Shown: one piece after another, positions 24,521 through 32,715 of the stretch
Layout: each line of letters starts with the position of its first letter
Numbering within the stretch: the stretch's first letter is position 1
NCBI GenBank assembly: GCA_034110465.1
Contig: JAWUZD010000012.1
Span: forward strand, 124,001-188,000
Direction: 5' to 3'
Source of the DNA: Aurantibacter sp034110465
Lineage (GTDB): Bacteria; Bacteroidota; Bacteroidia; Flavobacteriales; Flavobacteriaceae
DNA length: 64,000 bases
Translations under genes and position numbers: made by a program
Notes under the pieces: model-generated
Database searches by the model: none
What the model was told of the DNA's origin: nothing
What the model saw: the letters and a program-made list of their open reading frames with translations, nothing else

Positions 24521-24994
24521 CTCTAAGTTTTTTGGTTTTTTCCCAAAAGCTCTAGTATCTTCTTTTGTTAATATTTTATACTTTTCTGCTTTTGGAAATT
24601 TATTTGCCATAGCTAATAAATCTTCAGGCAAACCTGTAAGCTGTCTAGTATTTAAATCTATCCAAGCACCTAAAATTTCGCAATGTGCTAAATGTTTTCC
24701 TTTAGCATTGTAAAAATTATGGTCGAATTTAAAAAGTGTGCCATCTTCACTTAAACCAGAAACCTCAAGAGATACGTTTATGGTTTCACCTAAAAAAGCT
24801 TCTTTAAAATAATAAATGTGCTCATAAAAAACTACTGGTCCTAAATGCGCTTTGTTTAAAGCTAATAGAGAAAAACCGTGTGTTTGTAAAAAAGCAGTTC
24901 TTGTATGACTCATAAAATTTAAGTAAGCAGAATTGGCTAAATGTCTGTTAGCATCAATATCGCTCCAACGTAATTCAAAAGCTTTTGTGTACAT
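24515..24994 (-). CDS. Acyl-CoA thioesterase, YbgC/4-hydroxybenzoyl-CoA type
   Basis: 159 residues, single hotdog fold. 'RWSDIDANRHLANSAYLNFM' near 9-28 holds the catalytic Asp (WSDIDxxxHxxN), followed by 'FYEHIYYFKEAFLGETINVSLEV' and 'FDHNFYNAKGKHLAHCEILGAWIDL'. Such enzymes hydrolyse acyl-CoAs in the cytoplasm. Monocistronic; a TAAATTTG box lies 25 bases upstream on its strand. Confidence 0.87.
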   Translation of the reverse strand: MYTKAFELRWSDIDANRHLANSAYLNFMSHTRTAFLQTHGFSLLALNKAHLGPVVFYEHIYYFKEAFLGETINVSLEVSGLSEDGTLFKFDHNFYNAKGKHLAHCEILGAWIDLNTRQLTGLPEDLLAMANKFPKAEKYKILTKEDTRAFGKKPKNLEL

Positions 24995-25018
24995 ATATTT
25001 CTATCTTTTTAAGTTCTA

Positions 25019-25026
25019 CAAATTTA
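25019..25026 (-). promoter_or_regulatory. -7 box of the thioesterase gene
   Basis: TAAATTTG on the minus strand, exact TAnnTTTG, 24 bases before the start. Confidence 0.5.
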
Positions 25027-25086
25027 CAATTCCATTTAGTAATTGGTTTAAGTTTCACAAACATTTATAATACTATAGTATTTGCT

Positions 25087-25094
25087 TACCTTTG
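25087..25094 (+). promoter_or_regulatory. -7 box TACCTTTG of yicC
   Basis: Exact TAnnTTTG ending 18 bases before the ATG chosen for yicC. A TTG that would lengthen the protein lies inside this box and is thus unlikely to be the start. Confidence 0.6.
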
Positions 25095-25112
25095 CAGACT
25101 TATAATGAAGTT

Positions 25113-25970
25113 ATGATATATTCAATGACAGGTTACGGTAAATCTGTTTTACAGTTACCAACTAAAAAAGTATCTATAGAGTTAAAGTCTTTAAATAGTA
25201 AAAGTATTGACTTAAGCGTTAGAATTCCTTCTATTTACAAAGCAAAAGAATTAGATATCCGTAAAAAAATTGCCAATACGTTAACGCGTGGAAAAGTAGA
25301 TTTTTCTATTTATGTTGAAACGACTGCAGACGATACTTCTACTCAAATAAATCAACCTGTTGTTAAACAATACATGCAGCAATTAAAAGCAGTTGCAGAT
25401 GCAGATGATGCTGAGTTGCTTAAAATGGCAATTCGTTTACCTGATGCGCTAAATACGGTTCGTGAAGAAATTAACGAAGACGAATGGTCTTTAATTAGTA
25501 AAGAAATAGATAATGCATTAAATGCTATTTCAGAGTACAGATTAGACGAAGGAAAAGTATTAGAACAAGACTTTAAAGACAGAATAGCAACTATTGGTAA
25601 TTTACTTGAAGAGGTGATTAAAATAGATCCAGAACGTGTTGAAGCTGTAAGAGAACGTTTACACAAAGGTGTTTCTGAATTAAAAGAAAAATACGACGAA
25701 AACCGCTTTGAACAAGAATTGGTTTATTATATTGAAAAATACGATATTACTGAAGAAAAAGTACGTTTAACAAATCACTTAGATTACTTTATAGCGTCTA
25801 TAAATTCTGAAGATTCTAACGGAAAAAAATTAGGCTTTATAGCTCAAGAAATTGGAAGAGAAATAAATACTATTGGTTCTAAAAGTAATTTTGCACCAAT
25901 GCAACAATTGGTTGTTCAGATGAAAGACGAATTAGAAAAAATTAAGGAACAATTATTGAATGCACTTTAA
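25113..25970 (+). CDS. YicC/YloC family endoribonuclease
   Basis: 285 residues from the ATG of 'MIYSMTGYGK', the conserved family N-terminus. 'EVMIYSMTGYG' gives the MTGxG hallmark, then 'IELKSLNSKSIDLSVRIP' and the C-terminal DUF1732 part 'KLGFIAQEIGREINTIGSKSN' and 'VVQMKDELEKIKEQ' as in YicC/YloC proteins. Family members cut RNA and promote decay of small RNAs such as RyhB in E. coli. It stands directly before gmk, a conserved pairing. Confidence 0.93.
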   Translation: MIYSMTGYGKSVLQLPTKKVSIELKSLNSKSIDLSVRIPSIYKAKELDIRKKIANTLTRGKVDFSIYVETTADDTSTQINQPVVKQYMQQLKAVADADDAELLKMAIRLPDALNTVREEINEDEWSLISKEIDNALNAISEYRLDEGKVLEQDFKDRIATIGNLLEEVIKIDPERVEAVRERLHKGVSELKEKYDENRFEQELVYYIEKYDITEEKVRLTNHLDYFIASINSEDSNGKKLGFIAQEIGREINTIGSKSNFAPMQQLVVQMKDELEKIKEQLLNAL

Positions 25971-25983
25971 TAATTAAAGTAAC

Positions 25984-26035
25984 GTCTCTTCGAGTGAATT
26001 AGACTAGAGGAAAATTTGTATCGAGAAGTACATTC
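25984..26035. repeat. Degenerate dispersed repeat between yicC and gmk
   Basis: TCTCTTCGAGTG and TATCGAGAAGTACATTC are two TCGAG-cored boxes, 22 bases apart, in an otherwise AT-rich gap. They resemble the flavobacterial intergenic repeats also seen at 27926-28010 and 43762-43860. Confidence 0.4.
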
Positions 26036-26055
26036 AATAACAAAACATAAGTAAC

Positions 26056-26643
26056 GTGTCACAAAACAACCCAAATCAAGGTAAGCTAATTGTATTTTCA
26101 GCGCCTTCTGGATCAGGAAAAACAACAATTGTAAGACATTTATTAAAACAAGAAGCTCTAAACTTAGCGTTTTCAATTTCTGCAACATCTCGTGAAAAAC
26201 GAGGCGAAGAAGAACACGGAAAAGACTATTATTACTTATCGGCTCACGATTTTAAACAGCACATAAAAGCTGAAGATTTTTTAGAGTGGGAAGAAGTTTA
26301 CCACGATAATTTTTACGGCACTTTTAAAACAGAAGTAGAACGCCTTTGGGCTTTAGGTAAAAACGTTATTTTTGATATAGATGTTTCTGGTGGATTACGT
26401 ATTAAAAAGAAATTTCCAGAACAAACCTTAGCTGTTTTTGTAAAACCACCAAGTATAGACGAGCTTAAAATCCGTTTAAAAAAGCGTAAAACAGAAACCG
26501 AAGACAAAATTAAAATGCGTGTTGCAAAAGCAAGTGCAGAATTAGCGACTTCGCCTCTATTTGATGTTATTATAGAAAATGATAATCTTGAAAGAGCTTT
26601 AGCTGAAGCTGAGCAATTGGTAGGTGACTTTGTGAAAAAATAG
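26056..26643 (+). CDS. gmk: Guanylate kinase
   Basis: 195 residues, starting at GTG; no ATG precedes the P-loop. P-loop 'APSGSGKTT' at 16-24; GMP-binding blocks 'ISATSREKRGEEEHGKDYYY' and 'EWEEVYHDNFYGT' and 'FDIDVSGGLRIKKKFP' are present. It converts GMP to GDP in the cytoplasm. It follows yicC, as in many bacteria. Confidence 0.95.
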   Translation: MSQNNPNQGKLIVFSAPSGSGKTTIVRHLLKQEALNLAFSISATSREKRGEEEHGKDYYYLSAHDFKQHIKAEDFLEWEEVYHDNFYGTFKTEVERLWALGKNVIFDIDVSGGLRIKKKFPEQTLAVFVKPPSIDELKIRLKKRKTETEDKIKMRVAKASAELATSPLFDVIIENDNLERALAEAEQLVGDFVKK

Positions 26644-26654
26644 AAGATAAATTG

Positions 26655-27092
26655 ATGGTTATATTTATTATTTCTCTAATCTTAACTTTAATTATACGTG
26701 GAAATTTAATAAATAAGAAGCGAGAAAAAATGTATCAAAAATTTATAGCAGAAAGTAATGGTAAAAACATATTCTGCTATAATAATCGAAAAAATTCAAA
26801 AGAATTTATTGAGTTAAATCTGACACCTAAATTACCAAAAAGTACAGAAGTAATTTTTTTGAATGGAAAATTAATAGAATCAGAAATTAATATAGATTTT
26901 GCCAAAATACTACTTTCCAAATTTAAAAAATATAATCGATTTCCTCATTTAATTAAAATTAGAGATAAAAAAATTATCGATAAATCTATTAATAATTTAT
27001 TTTACAACACTTTAAATTCAAGTAAAAGTAAAAAGGATTTAATGAAAGATGTTTATTCTTTTTTTGACATAAAAACAGATGAAAAAACTTAA
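26655..27092 (+). CDS. Small membrane-anchored protein of unknown function
   Basis: 145 residues from ATG (a TTG just before is also in frame). One N-terminal transmembrane helix (about 2-17) followed by a basic, Asn/Lys-rich soluble domain; 'NLTPKLPKSTEVIFLNGKLIESEINIDF' style beta strands and a C-terminal helix are predicted. I do not recognise it. Lysine and asparagine content is higher and GC lower than in gmk, hinting at a recent or fast-evolving gene. It follows gmk by 11 bases, where Flavobacteria often carry nadD, and converges with the lpxH-like gene. Confidence 0.55.
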   Translation: MVIFIISLILTLIIRGNLINKKREKMYQKFIAESNGKNIFCYNNRKNSKEFIELNLTPKLPKSTEVIFLNGKLIESEINIDFAKILLSKFKKYNRFPHLIKIRDKKIIDKSINNLFYNTLNSSKSKKDLMKDVYSFFDIKTDEKT

Positions 27093-27101
27093 TTAAGAAA
27101 T

Positions 27102-27857
27102 CTATTTAAACTCTTTCAATTCCAAAGTTTCTCCATTAAATTCTCCATACGTGTAGTACTTAATCCAATCGCCAAGATTAATGTATTTAGAGCTTTCTGA
27201 GACGTTTATATCTAAAGGTAAATGTCTATGTCCAAAAACATAATAATCTCTGTGTTGTTGCGCTTCTTTACGCTTACAATATTGAACCAACCATTCTTGG
27301 TCTTCGCCAAGAAATTTAGCATCGTCATCTCCAGAAATCAATTTGTTTTTTACAGACATATATTGCGCTAATTTTACGCCAATATCTGGATGTAACCAAC
27401 CAAAAAGCCATTTACTAAATGAATTAGTAAACACTTTTTTCATTCGTTTATAACCTTTGTCTCCTGGACCTAATCCATCGCCGTGACCAATTAAAAAGGT
27501 TTTATTATTAAAAGTGAAATCTTTTGGCTTGTAAAAAACCTCAATATTAAGTTCGGTTTTAAAGTAATCTCTCATCCATAAATCGTGATTTCCTACAAAG
27601 AAATAAATAGGAATTCCAGAATCTGAAATTTCGGCTAATTTACCTAAAGTACGCGTAAAACCTTTTGGAACCACAGTTTTGTACTCAAACCAAAAATCGA
27701 ATAAATCGCCTAGTAAAAAAATAGCTGCGGCATCTTGTTTTACCTCATCTAACCAAGCTACAAACTTTTTTTCGCGAGGTAAAGATTGCTCCATAGTTGG
27801 CGCACCTAAATGGTTATCGCTAGAAAAATATACTTTTTTGCCTTTTGGTATTTGCAT
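27102..27857 (-). CDS. lpxH: UDP-2,3-diacylglucosamine diphosphatase-like metallophosphoesterase
   Basis: 251 residues, calcineurin-like fold with all motifs: 'SDNHLGAP' (Asp14, His16), 'GDLFDFWFEY' (Asp51), 'GNHDLWMRDYF' (Asn90-His91-Asp92), 'GHGDGLGPGD' and 'FGHRHLPLDI'. The 'GDLFDFWFEY' and 'GHGDGLGPGDKGYK' blocks match Bacteroidetes LpxH, which cleaves UDP-2,3-diacylglucosamine to lipid X at the inner membrane in lipid A synthesis. Symbol given by family; no lipid A neighbour is adjacent. Confidence 0.85.
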   Translation of the reverse strand: MQIPKGKKVYFSSDNHLGAPTMEQSLPREKKFVAWLDEVKQDAAAIFLLGDLFDFWFEYKTVVPKGFTRTLGKLAEISDSGIPIYFFVGNHDLWMRDYFKTELNIEVFYKPKDFTFNNKTFLIGHGDGLGPGDKGYKRMKKVFTNSFSKWLFGWLHPDIGVKLAQYMSVKNKLISGDDDAKFLGEDQEWLVQYCKRKEAQQHRDYYVFGHRHLPLDINVSESSKYINLGDWIKYYTYGEFNGETLELKEFK

Positions 27858-27925
27858 TTGGTAAATATAAGTCTAATTCTTAACAAAATCTCGCGTTAAG
27901 GATTGAGCGGTTTGTTTGAACTATT

Positions 27926-28010
27926 TTATAATTGTCTCTTTGAGCGCAGTCGAAAAGTTGTCAATTATAAAAAGTGAGTAGCGAAAGCCTGACCTTTAGG
28001 TAACGCCAAA
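27926..28010. repeat. Composite dispersed repeat between lpxH and queD genes
   Basis: TTATAATTG (27926-27934) and CAATTATAA (27962-27970) are exact inverted repeats flanking TGAGCGCAGTCGAA (27941-27954). The last recurs exactly in reverse complement at 43824-43837. A second unit, AGTAGCGAAAGCCTGACC followed by TTTAGGTAACGCC (about 27978-28007), resembles another flavobacterial intergenic repeat. There is no gene here. Confidence 0.6.
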
Positions 28011-28016
28011 AACAAT

Positions 28017-28466
28017 CTAATTATCGGATGCAAACCATTGTGCAAAACTACTATCTGTTTCTTGTAGCTTAAGCGAATGTAACTTGATAGTTTCTGGTAA
28101 ACGTTGCTTAATTTTTTTGGCAAAATCTATAACCATCATTTCGCTAGTTGGCTGATAATCTACTAAAAGTACGCAATGTCCGCGATCTTTTAACTCTTTT
28201 GCCAACTCTACGTGTGGTGTGTTTTTATTAAAAACAGTAGCGTGATCAAACACATCTACAATTTCTTCTTTTACAATCTTTTTAAGATCTGTAAAATCTA
28301 TAACCATTCCATATTTAACATTGTTAGTATCGCTTATTGGTGTACCAATTACGGTAACGTTAAGCTTATAGCTATGTCCGTGTACATTTTTACACTTACC
28401 ATCGTAACCATAAAGTGCGTGACCAGTTTCAAAAGAGAATTTTTTTGTAATACGAATGTTACTCAT
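28017..28466 (-). CDS. queD: 6-carboxytetrahydropterin synthase (QueD/PTPS family)
   Basis: 149 residues. Zinc-site histidines are seen in 'FETGHALYGYDGKCKNVHGHSYKLNV' (split over residues 11-37: one His, then HGH), with the catalytic Cys in 'GKCKNVHGH'. 'MVIDFTDLKKIV' and 'LDHATVF'-like 'FDHATVFNK' complete the PTPS pattern, and 'LQETDSSFAQW' replaces the usual 'ETxxxxA'. QueD makes 6-carboxytetrahydropterin for queuosine and other deazapurines; a pterin role is the alternative. No other que gene is in the window. Confidence 0.88.
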   Translation of the reverse strand: MSNIRITKKFSFETGHALYGYDGKCKNVHGHSYKLNVTVIGTPISDTNNVKYGMVIDFTDLKKIVKEEIVDVFDHATVFNKNTPHVELAKELKDRGHCVLLVDYQPTSEMMVIDFAKKIKQRLPETIKLHSLKLQETDSSFAQWFASDN

Positions 28467-28498
28467 TTTGGTTATTTTAGGCTGTAAAGGTAATTTAA

Positions 28499-28576
28499 TT
28501 AACGTTTTTTATATCGGTTATAAACGAAAATTATAATTAAAACTAAAGCTAATACTGCAAATAAAGAATTCCCCAT
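28499..28576 (-). CDS. Possible 25-residue membrane peptide
   Basis: An ATG seven bases after the MATE stop opens a frame of 25 codons ending in TAA. The product starts MGNSLF, continues with about 13 hydrophobic residues (AVLALVLIIIFVY) and ends with the basic NRYKKR: the layout of a single-pass small membrane protein with a cytoplasmic C-terminus. An A-rich leader precedes it. It occupies nearly the whole gap between the MATE and queD genes. No homologue comes to mind, so it is a candidate only. Confidence 0.4.
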   Translation of the reverse strand: MGNSLFAVLALVLIIIFVYNRYKKR

Positions 28577-28583
28577 AATGAAT

Positions 28584-29909
28584 TTATTTTTTGGTTAATG
28601 GATTAAAATCGAGTCTAAATTTAATAATTAATGGCAAACCTCTTGCTATCATCCACAAAGTAAATGCAATAAAAATAGCATGAAGCTTAAAATTAAAGTA
28701 ATCGAAGATAAATAAAGTTGGTAAAAAAACTAGTAATGTAGAGAGTAAAAGTACATTTCTAAGATATTTCATTTTACCTAAACCTTTAAAAATTCCATCG
28801 AAAATAAAAGCGACTGCTGCAATAGGTTGCATTAATAAAACCATCCAAAATACAGATGTAAATGTTTCTAAGACTTCTGGTTCTTTAGTAAAAATCAACC
28901 CAATGTAATTATAACTTGCAAATCCTACTACAGCAATACATAGCCCGAAAACAATTCCGTATTTAGTTAGTTTTTTACTTAAAAGCATTAAGTCTTTATA
29001 GTTACTCTGACCAAATAATTTACCAGACAATATGTTTCCTACACTGGCATAACCATCTATTAAAAAAGCGCCTAAAAACCATAAATTAATAGCAATAGTA
29101 TACGCTGCAATGTAGTTTTTACCATAACTAGTGGCAAAACGTGTGGCAAAATATAAGGCTGCATTTAATGCTAAAGTTCGTACAAACAGATTCAAAATCA
29201 TTATTGTAAAATTCTTTGTTTTTGGATTAAAAGGAAACCTTACTTTAAGTGAAATATCTGTTTTTGTTAGTAATAAATAGGCGCTTGTTAACGCCATAAT
29301 TAGTTGTGAAATTACACTTGCATAAGCTGCACCTTTTATATGCATTGCTGGAATTACATCTGTAATTCCATTAACCAATACCAAATCTAAAACTATGTTT
29401 AATCCTGTACCAAAAATGGCAATTAGCATTGGATAATACGTGTTTTGTAAACCTCTAAAAATACCAAAAACAGCAATTACAAATAACGTAAATGGAAACC
29501 CAAAGACGCGAATTTTATAATAATCTACAGAATAATCTAAAATAATATTTTCAGCATTATAAAGCTGAAAAATCTGTGTTGTTAATGGATAACTTACTGC
29601 AATAATTAAAATACTTAAGCTAGTAATTATAAAAATAGCTTGTGCTGGTAAATCTTTTAATTGATCTAATTTATTTGCGCCTAAAGCTTGAGATAACAAA
29701 GATGAAATAGCACTTCTAGTTTGTCCTAAAATCCAGATTAGCATAGATAAAAAGGTAGATACAATTCCAACTGCCGCTAAAGATTCTGTAGCGTTTAAAT
29801 CTACATTTCCCACAACTGCTGCATCTGTAAGACTTAAAAGTGGCTCAGAAACACCAGCAATTATTGCAGGAATGGCTAACTTATTAATCTGTTTTAAGGT
29901 TATTGCCAT
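28584..29909 (-). CDS. MATE family efflux transporter
   Basis: 441 residues with about twelve transmembrane helices in two bundles; the start 'KLAIPAIIAGVSEPLLSLTDAAVVG' is the MATE/DinF hallmark, with Asn/Asp residues in helix one region. Members export drugs or organic cations in exchange for H+ or Na+. DinF-like subgroup. The start codon is immediately next to the stop of the nuclease gene, so the two are cotranscribed. Confidence 0.9.
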   Translation of the reverse strand: MAITLKQINKLAIPAIIAGVSEPLLSLTDAAVVGNVDLNATESLAAVGIVSTFLSMLIWILGQTRSAISSLLSQALGANKLDQLKDLPAQAIFIITSLSILIIAVSYPLTTQIFQLYNAENIILDYSVDYYKIRVFGFPFTLFVIAVFGIFRGLQNTYYPMLIAIFGTGLNIVLDLVLVNGITDVIPAMHIKGAAYASVISQLIMALTSAYLLLTKTDISLKVRFPFNPKTKNFTIMILNLFVRTLALNAALYFATRFATSYGKNYIAAYTIAINLWFLGAFLIDGYASVGNILSGKLFGQSNYKDLMLLSKKLTKYGIVFGLCIAVVGFASYNYIGLIFTKEPEVLETFTSVFWMVLLMQPIAAVAFIFDGIFKGLGKMKYLRNVLLLSTLLVFLPTLFIFDYFNFKLHAIFIAFTLWMIARGLPLIIKFRLDFNPLTKK

Positions 29910-32633
29910 TTAAAAATTAAAATCTGGTAGTTCTTTTTCTAAAAATGGAATGTCTGCATTACAGATTTCGAGAATTAGTTTTTTGAGTTCTGCTTTGTAG
30001 TTTTCTATAATATCTGCGTCTATTTCTGAATTGTATTGTCCGCGTTTTTCACCTGATTTCTGAAAAGGAAGAAAGCCTGCTTTTTGATTTTTGAATGATA
30101 TTATTCCTGCTGTAATTGGCAATGTTACTTTGCTTTTCTCCTGAAGCATATAAGCATACGTAAGGATTTGAAAAGGTTTGCTATATTTATCGAAATCTGT
30201 GGTTATATTTTCCCAATCTGTAACTCTAACTTTATCTTGAGTTACTTTTCCTGTTTTATAATCTATAATTCGGGTTTCTCCGTTACATTCGTCTATTCTA
30301 TCTACAGTTCCTTTTATGGTTATTGGAAAGTCTAATTCTGGATATCTAAACGTAATTTCCTCTTTGGCTTCTAAAGCTATAATTTTTATTTCGTTTCCGC
30401 TTTTAACCTCAGCAATTTCGTAGTCTATAAAGTTATATACGTAGCGTTTGGCTACTTCAAAAATAATTAGGTTTTTTCCTTGAGAAATATCGCCTTCTTT
30501 AAAAAATTTCTTAAAACATTTTTTAACCTCAGCATCAATTTTTGGCTTTAAAGCTTTTAAATTCTCTACAGTTAATAGTTGACCAATAAATGGAATGTAA
30601 AACACTTCTAAAACTTCGTGAACTATGGTTCCTAAAGTATTAGCTTCAACGGTTTCTTCTATAGATTCTGAATCTTTTACACCTAATATTTTCTCATTAT
30701 AAAAATCGATTGGATTTCTAATGTAATTAGTTAAAGATGATGGTGAAAATCCGCGTTGTGCTAATTGTTTTATAAGTAATTTTACCGAATCGGTTTTGGT
30801 GATTTCTTGTAATTTTTCTTGTCGTGTTGGTATATGAGACGATATTATAGTCTGATTTATCTCGTGAATTCCTTCAACTTCTAACTGATTAATAAATCGA
30901 CTTTTTTCGCCACCTAAAAGTGCATCCATTTCTGTGTTATAAATGATTGACACGTTTTTTGCACGTTGTAATAAATGATAAAAATGATAGGTATAAATAG
31001 CATCTTTATCTTTATAAGTTGGTAGTCCGTACTCTAATTTTAAATCGTAAGGGATAAATGAATTATTAGATTTTCCTGCTGGTAAAATGCCTTCGTTAAC
31101 AGATGATATAATTACAGTTTCGTAATCTAAAACTCGAGATTCTAACATTCCTAGAATCTGTAAACCGTGTAATGGTTCGCCTTGTAAATCCAACGTTTCT
31201 GTAGACAACAATTCTTTATATAATTGGTAAAGCGTATTTACACTTTTTATGTGTTTATGCTTAGTGTTTAGCTGTTGTAACTGTGTAAAAATTTTAGAGA
31301 ATTTATACAAATACTCTAGATTTAATTCTTGATTTTCCTGTGCTTGTAAATGGGTTTTTATTAATTGAATTAACCCTAAAACATTAGTTAATAATTGATC
31401 TTTAGATTTCTTAAATAACAACTCTAAAAGCGGAGTTTCCTCTTTAAAGATATTTTCTAAATCTTTTAAGCTATATCTGGATTTATTCGTTTTTTTAAGT
31501 TTAATTAAATCGTTATCTAATGTTTCTGATTTGAATAATGGTTTTATAAATTCATTTTGAAACAAGACTAAAATATCTTTAAAATAGATAAGCTCTGATT
31601 CTGACTTATGTATCTCGAACAACTTCTCGAAAACATAGTTTATTGGCGATAATTGCAACGGTAAACCCATTGTAATATTAGTGTTTTTAATATTTTCTGG
31701 TAACGAATTTAAAACAGGTAAAAGCAAACCTTCATCACTTAAAACTAATGCTGTTTTTTCTAACGTTTTTGGATCAATTTCTGATAATAATTTTCCTATA
31801 ACCTTAGCTTGAGCCACACTTTTTTGTGTTCCAATAACTGCTATATTTTTAAAGGATGTAAAATTAGATTTAAATTGCTCTTCTTCAGTTTCTGTTATAA
31901 GTCCGTTCTTTTTATGCGTTCTTATAAACTGTCCTGCAGCGTGATGCTTTTTAGTGTAGAAATGCGCATCTATATCCCAAAACACTTTTCCTCTACCTTC
32001 TAATTTTGCGGCTTTAAAAATCTCTTCTTCACAAGTATTTAAAGCGTTAAACCCTATAAAAACTAGAGACTCTTCGGTTTTAGATAGGTAAGCATCAATT
32101 GTATCGGCAGCTTTTCTATAGGCTAAACCTTGGTAGGCTTTGTTTTGCTGAAGTAATAACGTTGTTAATTCATTATAATAGGTTTCTAGGTAATTCCAGA
32201 ATTTTAAGTAGTTTTTAATAAGCTCTGTTTGTGGCTCTAACAAAGACCAATGTTCTAGCTCTTTAATAGATTTTAAGTAGTTAAAAATAGAAGCTTGATC
32301 TACTTTATAACGATCAATCTCGTTAAAATCTTGAAGAATAACTTGTGCCCATTTTGAAAACGTCTCAAAAGACTCTACTTCTTTCGCTGGTGTGTTTTTT
32401 AGATAAACATCGTAAAAATCGAAAAGAATTTCTGTGTTAGAAACAGTTACTAATCCGCTAACGTCTTCTATAAACTCTTCTATACTAATAATTTTAGGCG
32501 ACAAAATGCCTTCTGTTAACTGACTAGTTAACGCTTTTTTAAAAAACAATCCAGCTCTTTTACTTGGTAAAACAATAATTTGGTTTTTTACCGAGCCAAG
32601 TTCTGCTATAACTTCTTCTAAAAATGTTTTCAT
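29910..32633 (-). CDS. PD-(D/E)XK nuclease family protein (AddB-like)
   Basis: 907 residues. The N-terminus 'QIIVLPSKRAGLFFKKAL' corresponds to the degenerate helicase start of AddB; the middle contains helicase-like blocks ('VIISSVNEGILPAGK', 'YHFYHLLQRAKNVSIIYN'), and the C-terminal RecB nuclease has 'EVLEVFY', and 'RIIDYKTGKV' near 785-795. AddB works with AddA in recombinational repair of double-strand breaks. Near residue 640 the 'SSLTNYIRNPIDFY' block carries Asn where Fe-S-stapled relatives carry Cys. No addA lies beside it. Confidence 0.85.
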   Translation of the reverse strand: MKTFLEEVIAELGSVKNQIIVLPSKRAGLFFKKALTSQLTEGILSPKIISIEEFIEDVSGLVTVSNTEILFDFYDVYLKNTPAKEVESFETFSKWAQVILQDFNEIDRYKVDQASIFNYLKSIKELEHWSLLEPQTELIKNYLKFWNYLETYYNELTTLLLQQNKAYQGLAYRKAADTIDAYLSKTEESLVFIGFNALNTCEEEIFKAAKLEGRGKVFWDIDAHFYTKKHHAAGQFIRTHKKNGLITETEEEQFKSNFTSFKNIAVIGTQKSVAQAKVIGKLLSEIDPKTLEKTALVLSDEGLLLPVLNSLPENIKNTNITMGLPLQLSPINYVFEKLFEIHKSESELIYFKDILVLFQNEFIKPLFKSETLDNDLIKLKKTNKSRYSLKDLENIFKEETPLLELLFKKSKDQLLTNVLGLIQLIKTHLQAQENQELNLEYLYKFSKIFTQLQQLNTKHKHIKSVNTLYQLYKELLSTETLDLQGEPLHGLQILGMLESRVLDYETVIISSVNEGILPAGKSNNSFIPYDLKLEYGLPTYKDKDAIYTYHFYHLLQRAKNVSIIYNTEMDALLGGEKSRFINQLEVEGIHEINQTIISSHIPTRQEKLQEITKTDSVKLLIKQLAQRGFSPSSLTNYIRNPIDFYNEKILGVKDSESIEETVEANTLGTIVHEVLEVFYIPFIGQLLTVENLKALKPKIDAEVKKCFKKFFKEGDISQGKNLIIFEVAKRYVYNFIDYEIAEVKSGNEIKIIALEAKEEITFRYPELDFPITIKGTVDRIDECNGETRIIDYKTGKVTQDKVRVTDWENITTDFDKYSKPFQILTYAYMLQEKSKVTLPITAGIISFKNQKAGFLPFQKSGEKRGQYNSEIDADIIENYKAELKKLILEICNADIPFLEKELPDFNF

Positions 32634-32715
32634 TAGGTAAAAATAAACATTGCTTATGGTAAATTAGCAACTATCTTATTTTTCCTGAAATTTTTAGTTA
32701 ATGATTGTGTTAAAA

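Noticed and set aside
25967..26188. Short minus-strand frames around the yicC-gmk gap
   Set aside because: They span the repeat and the first codons of gmk on the wrong strand and contain no conserved features.
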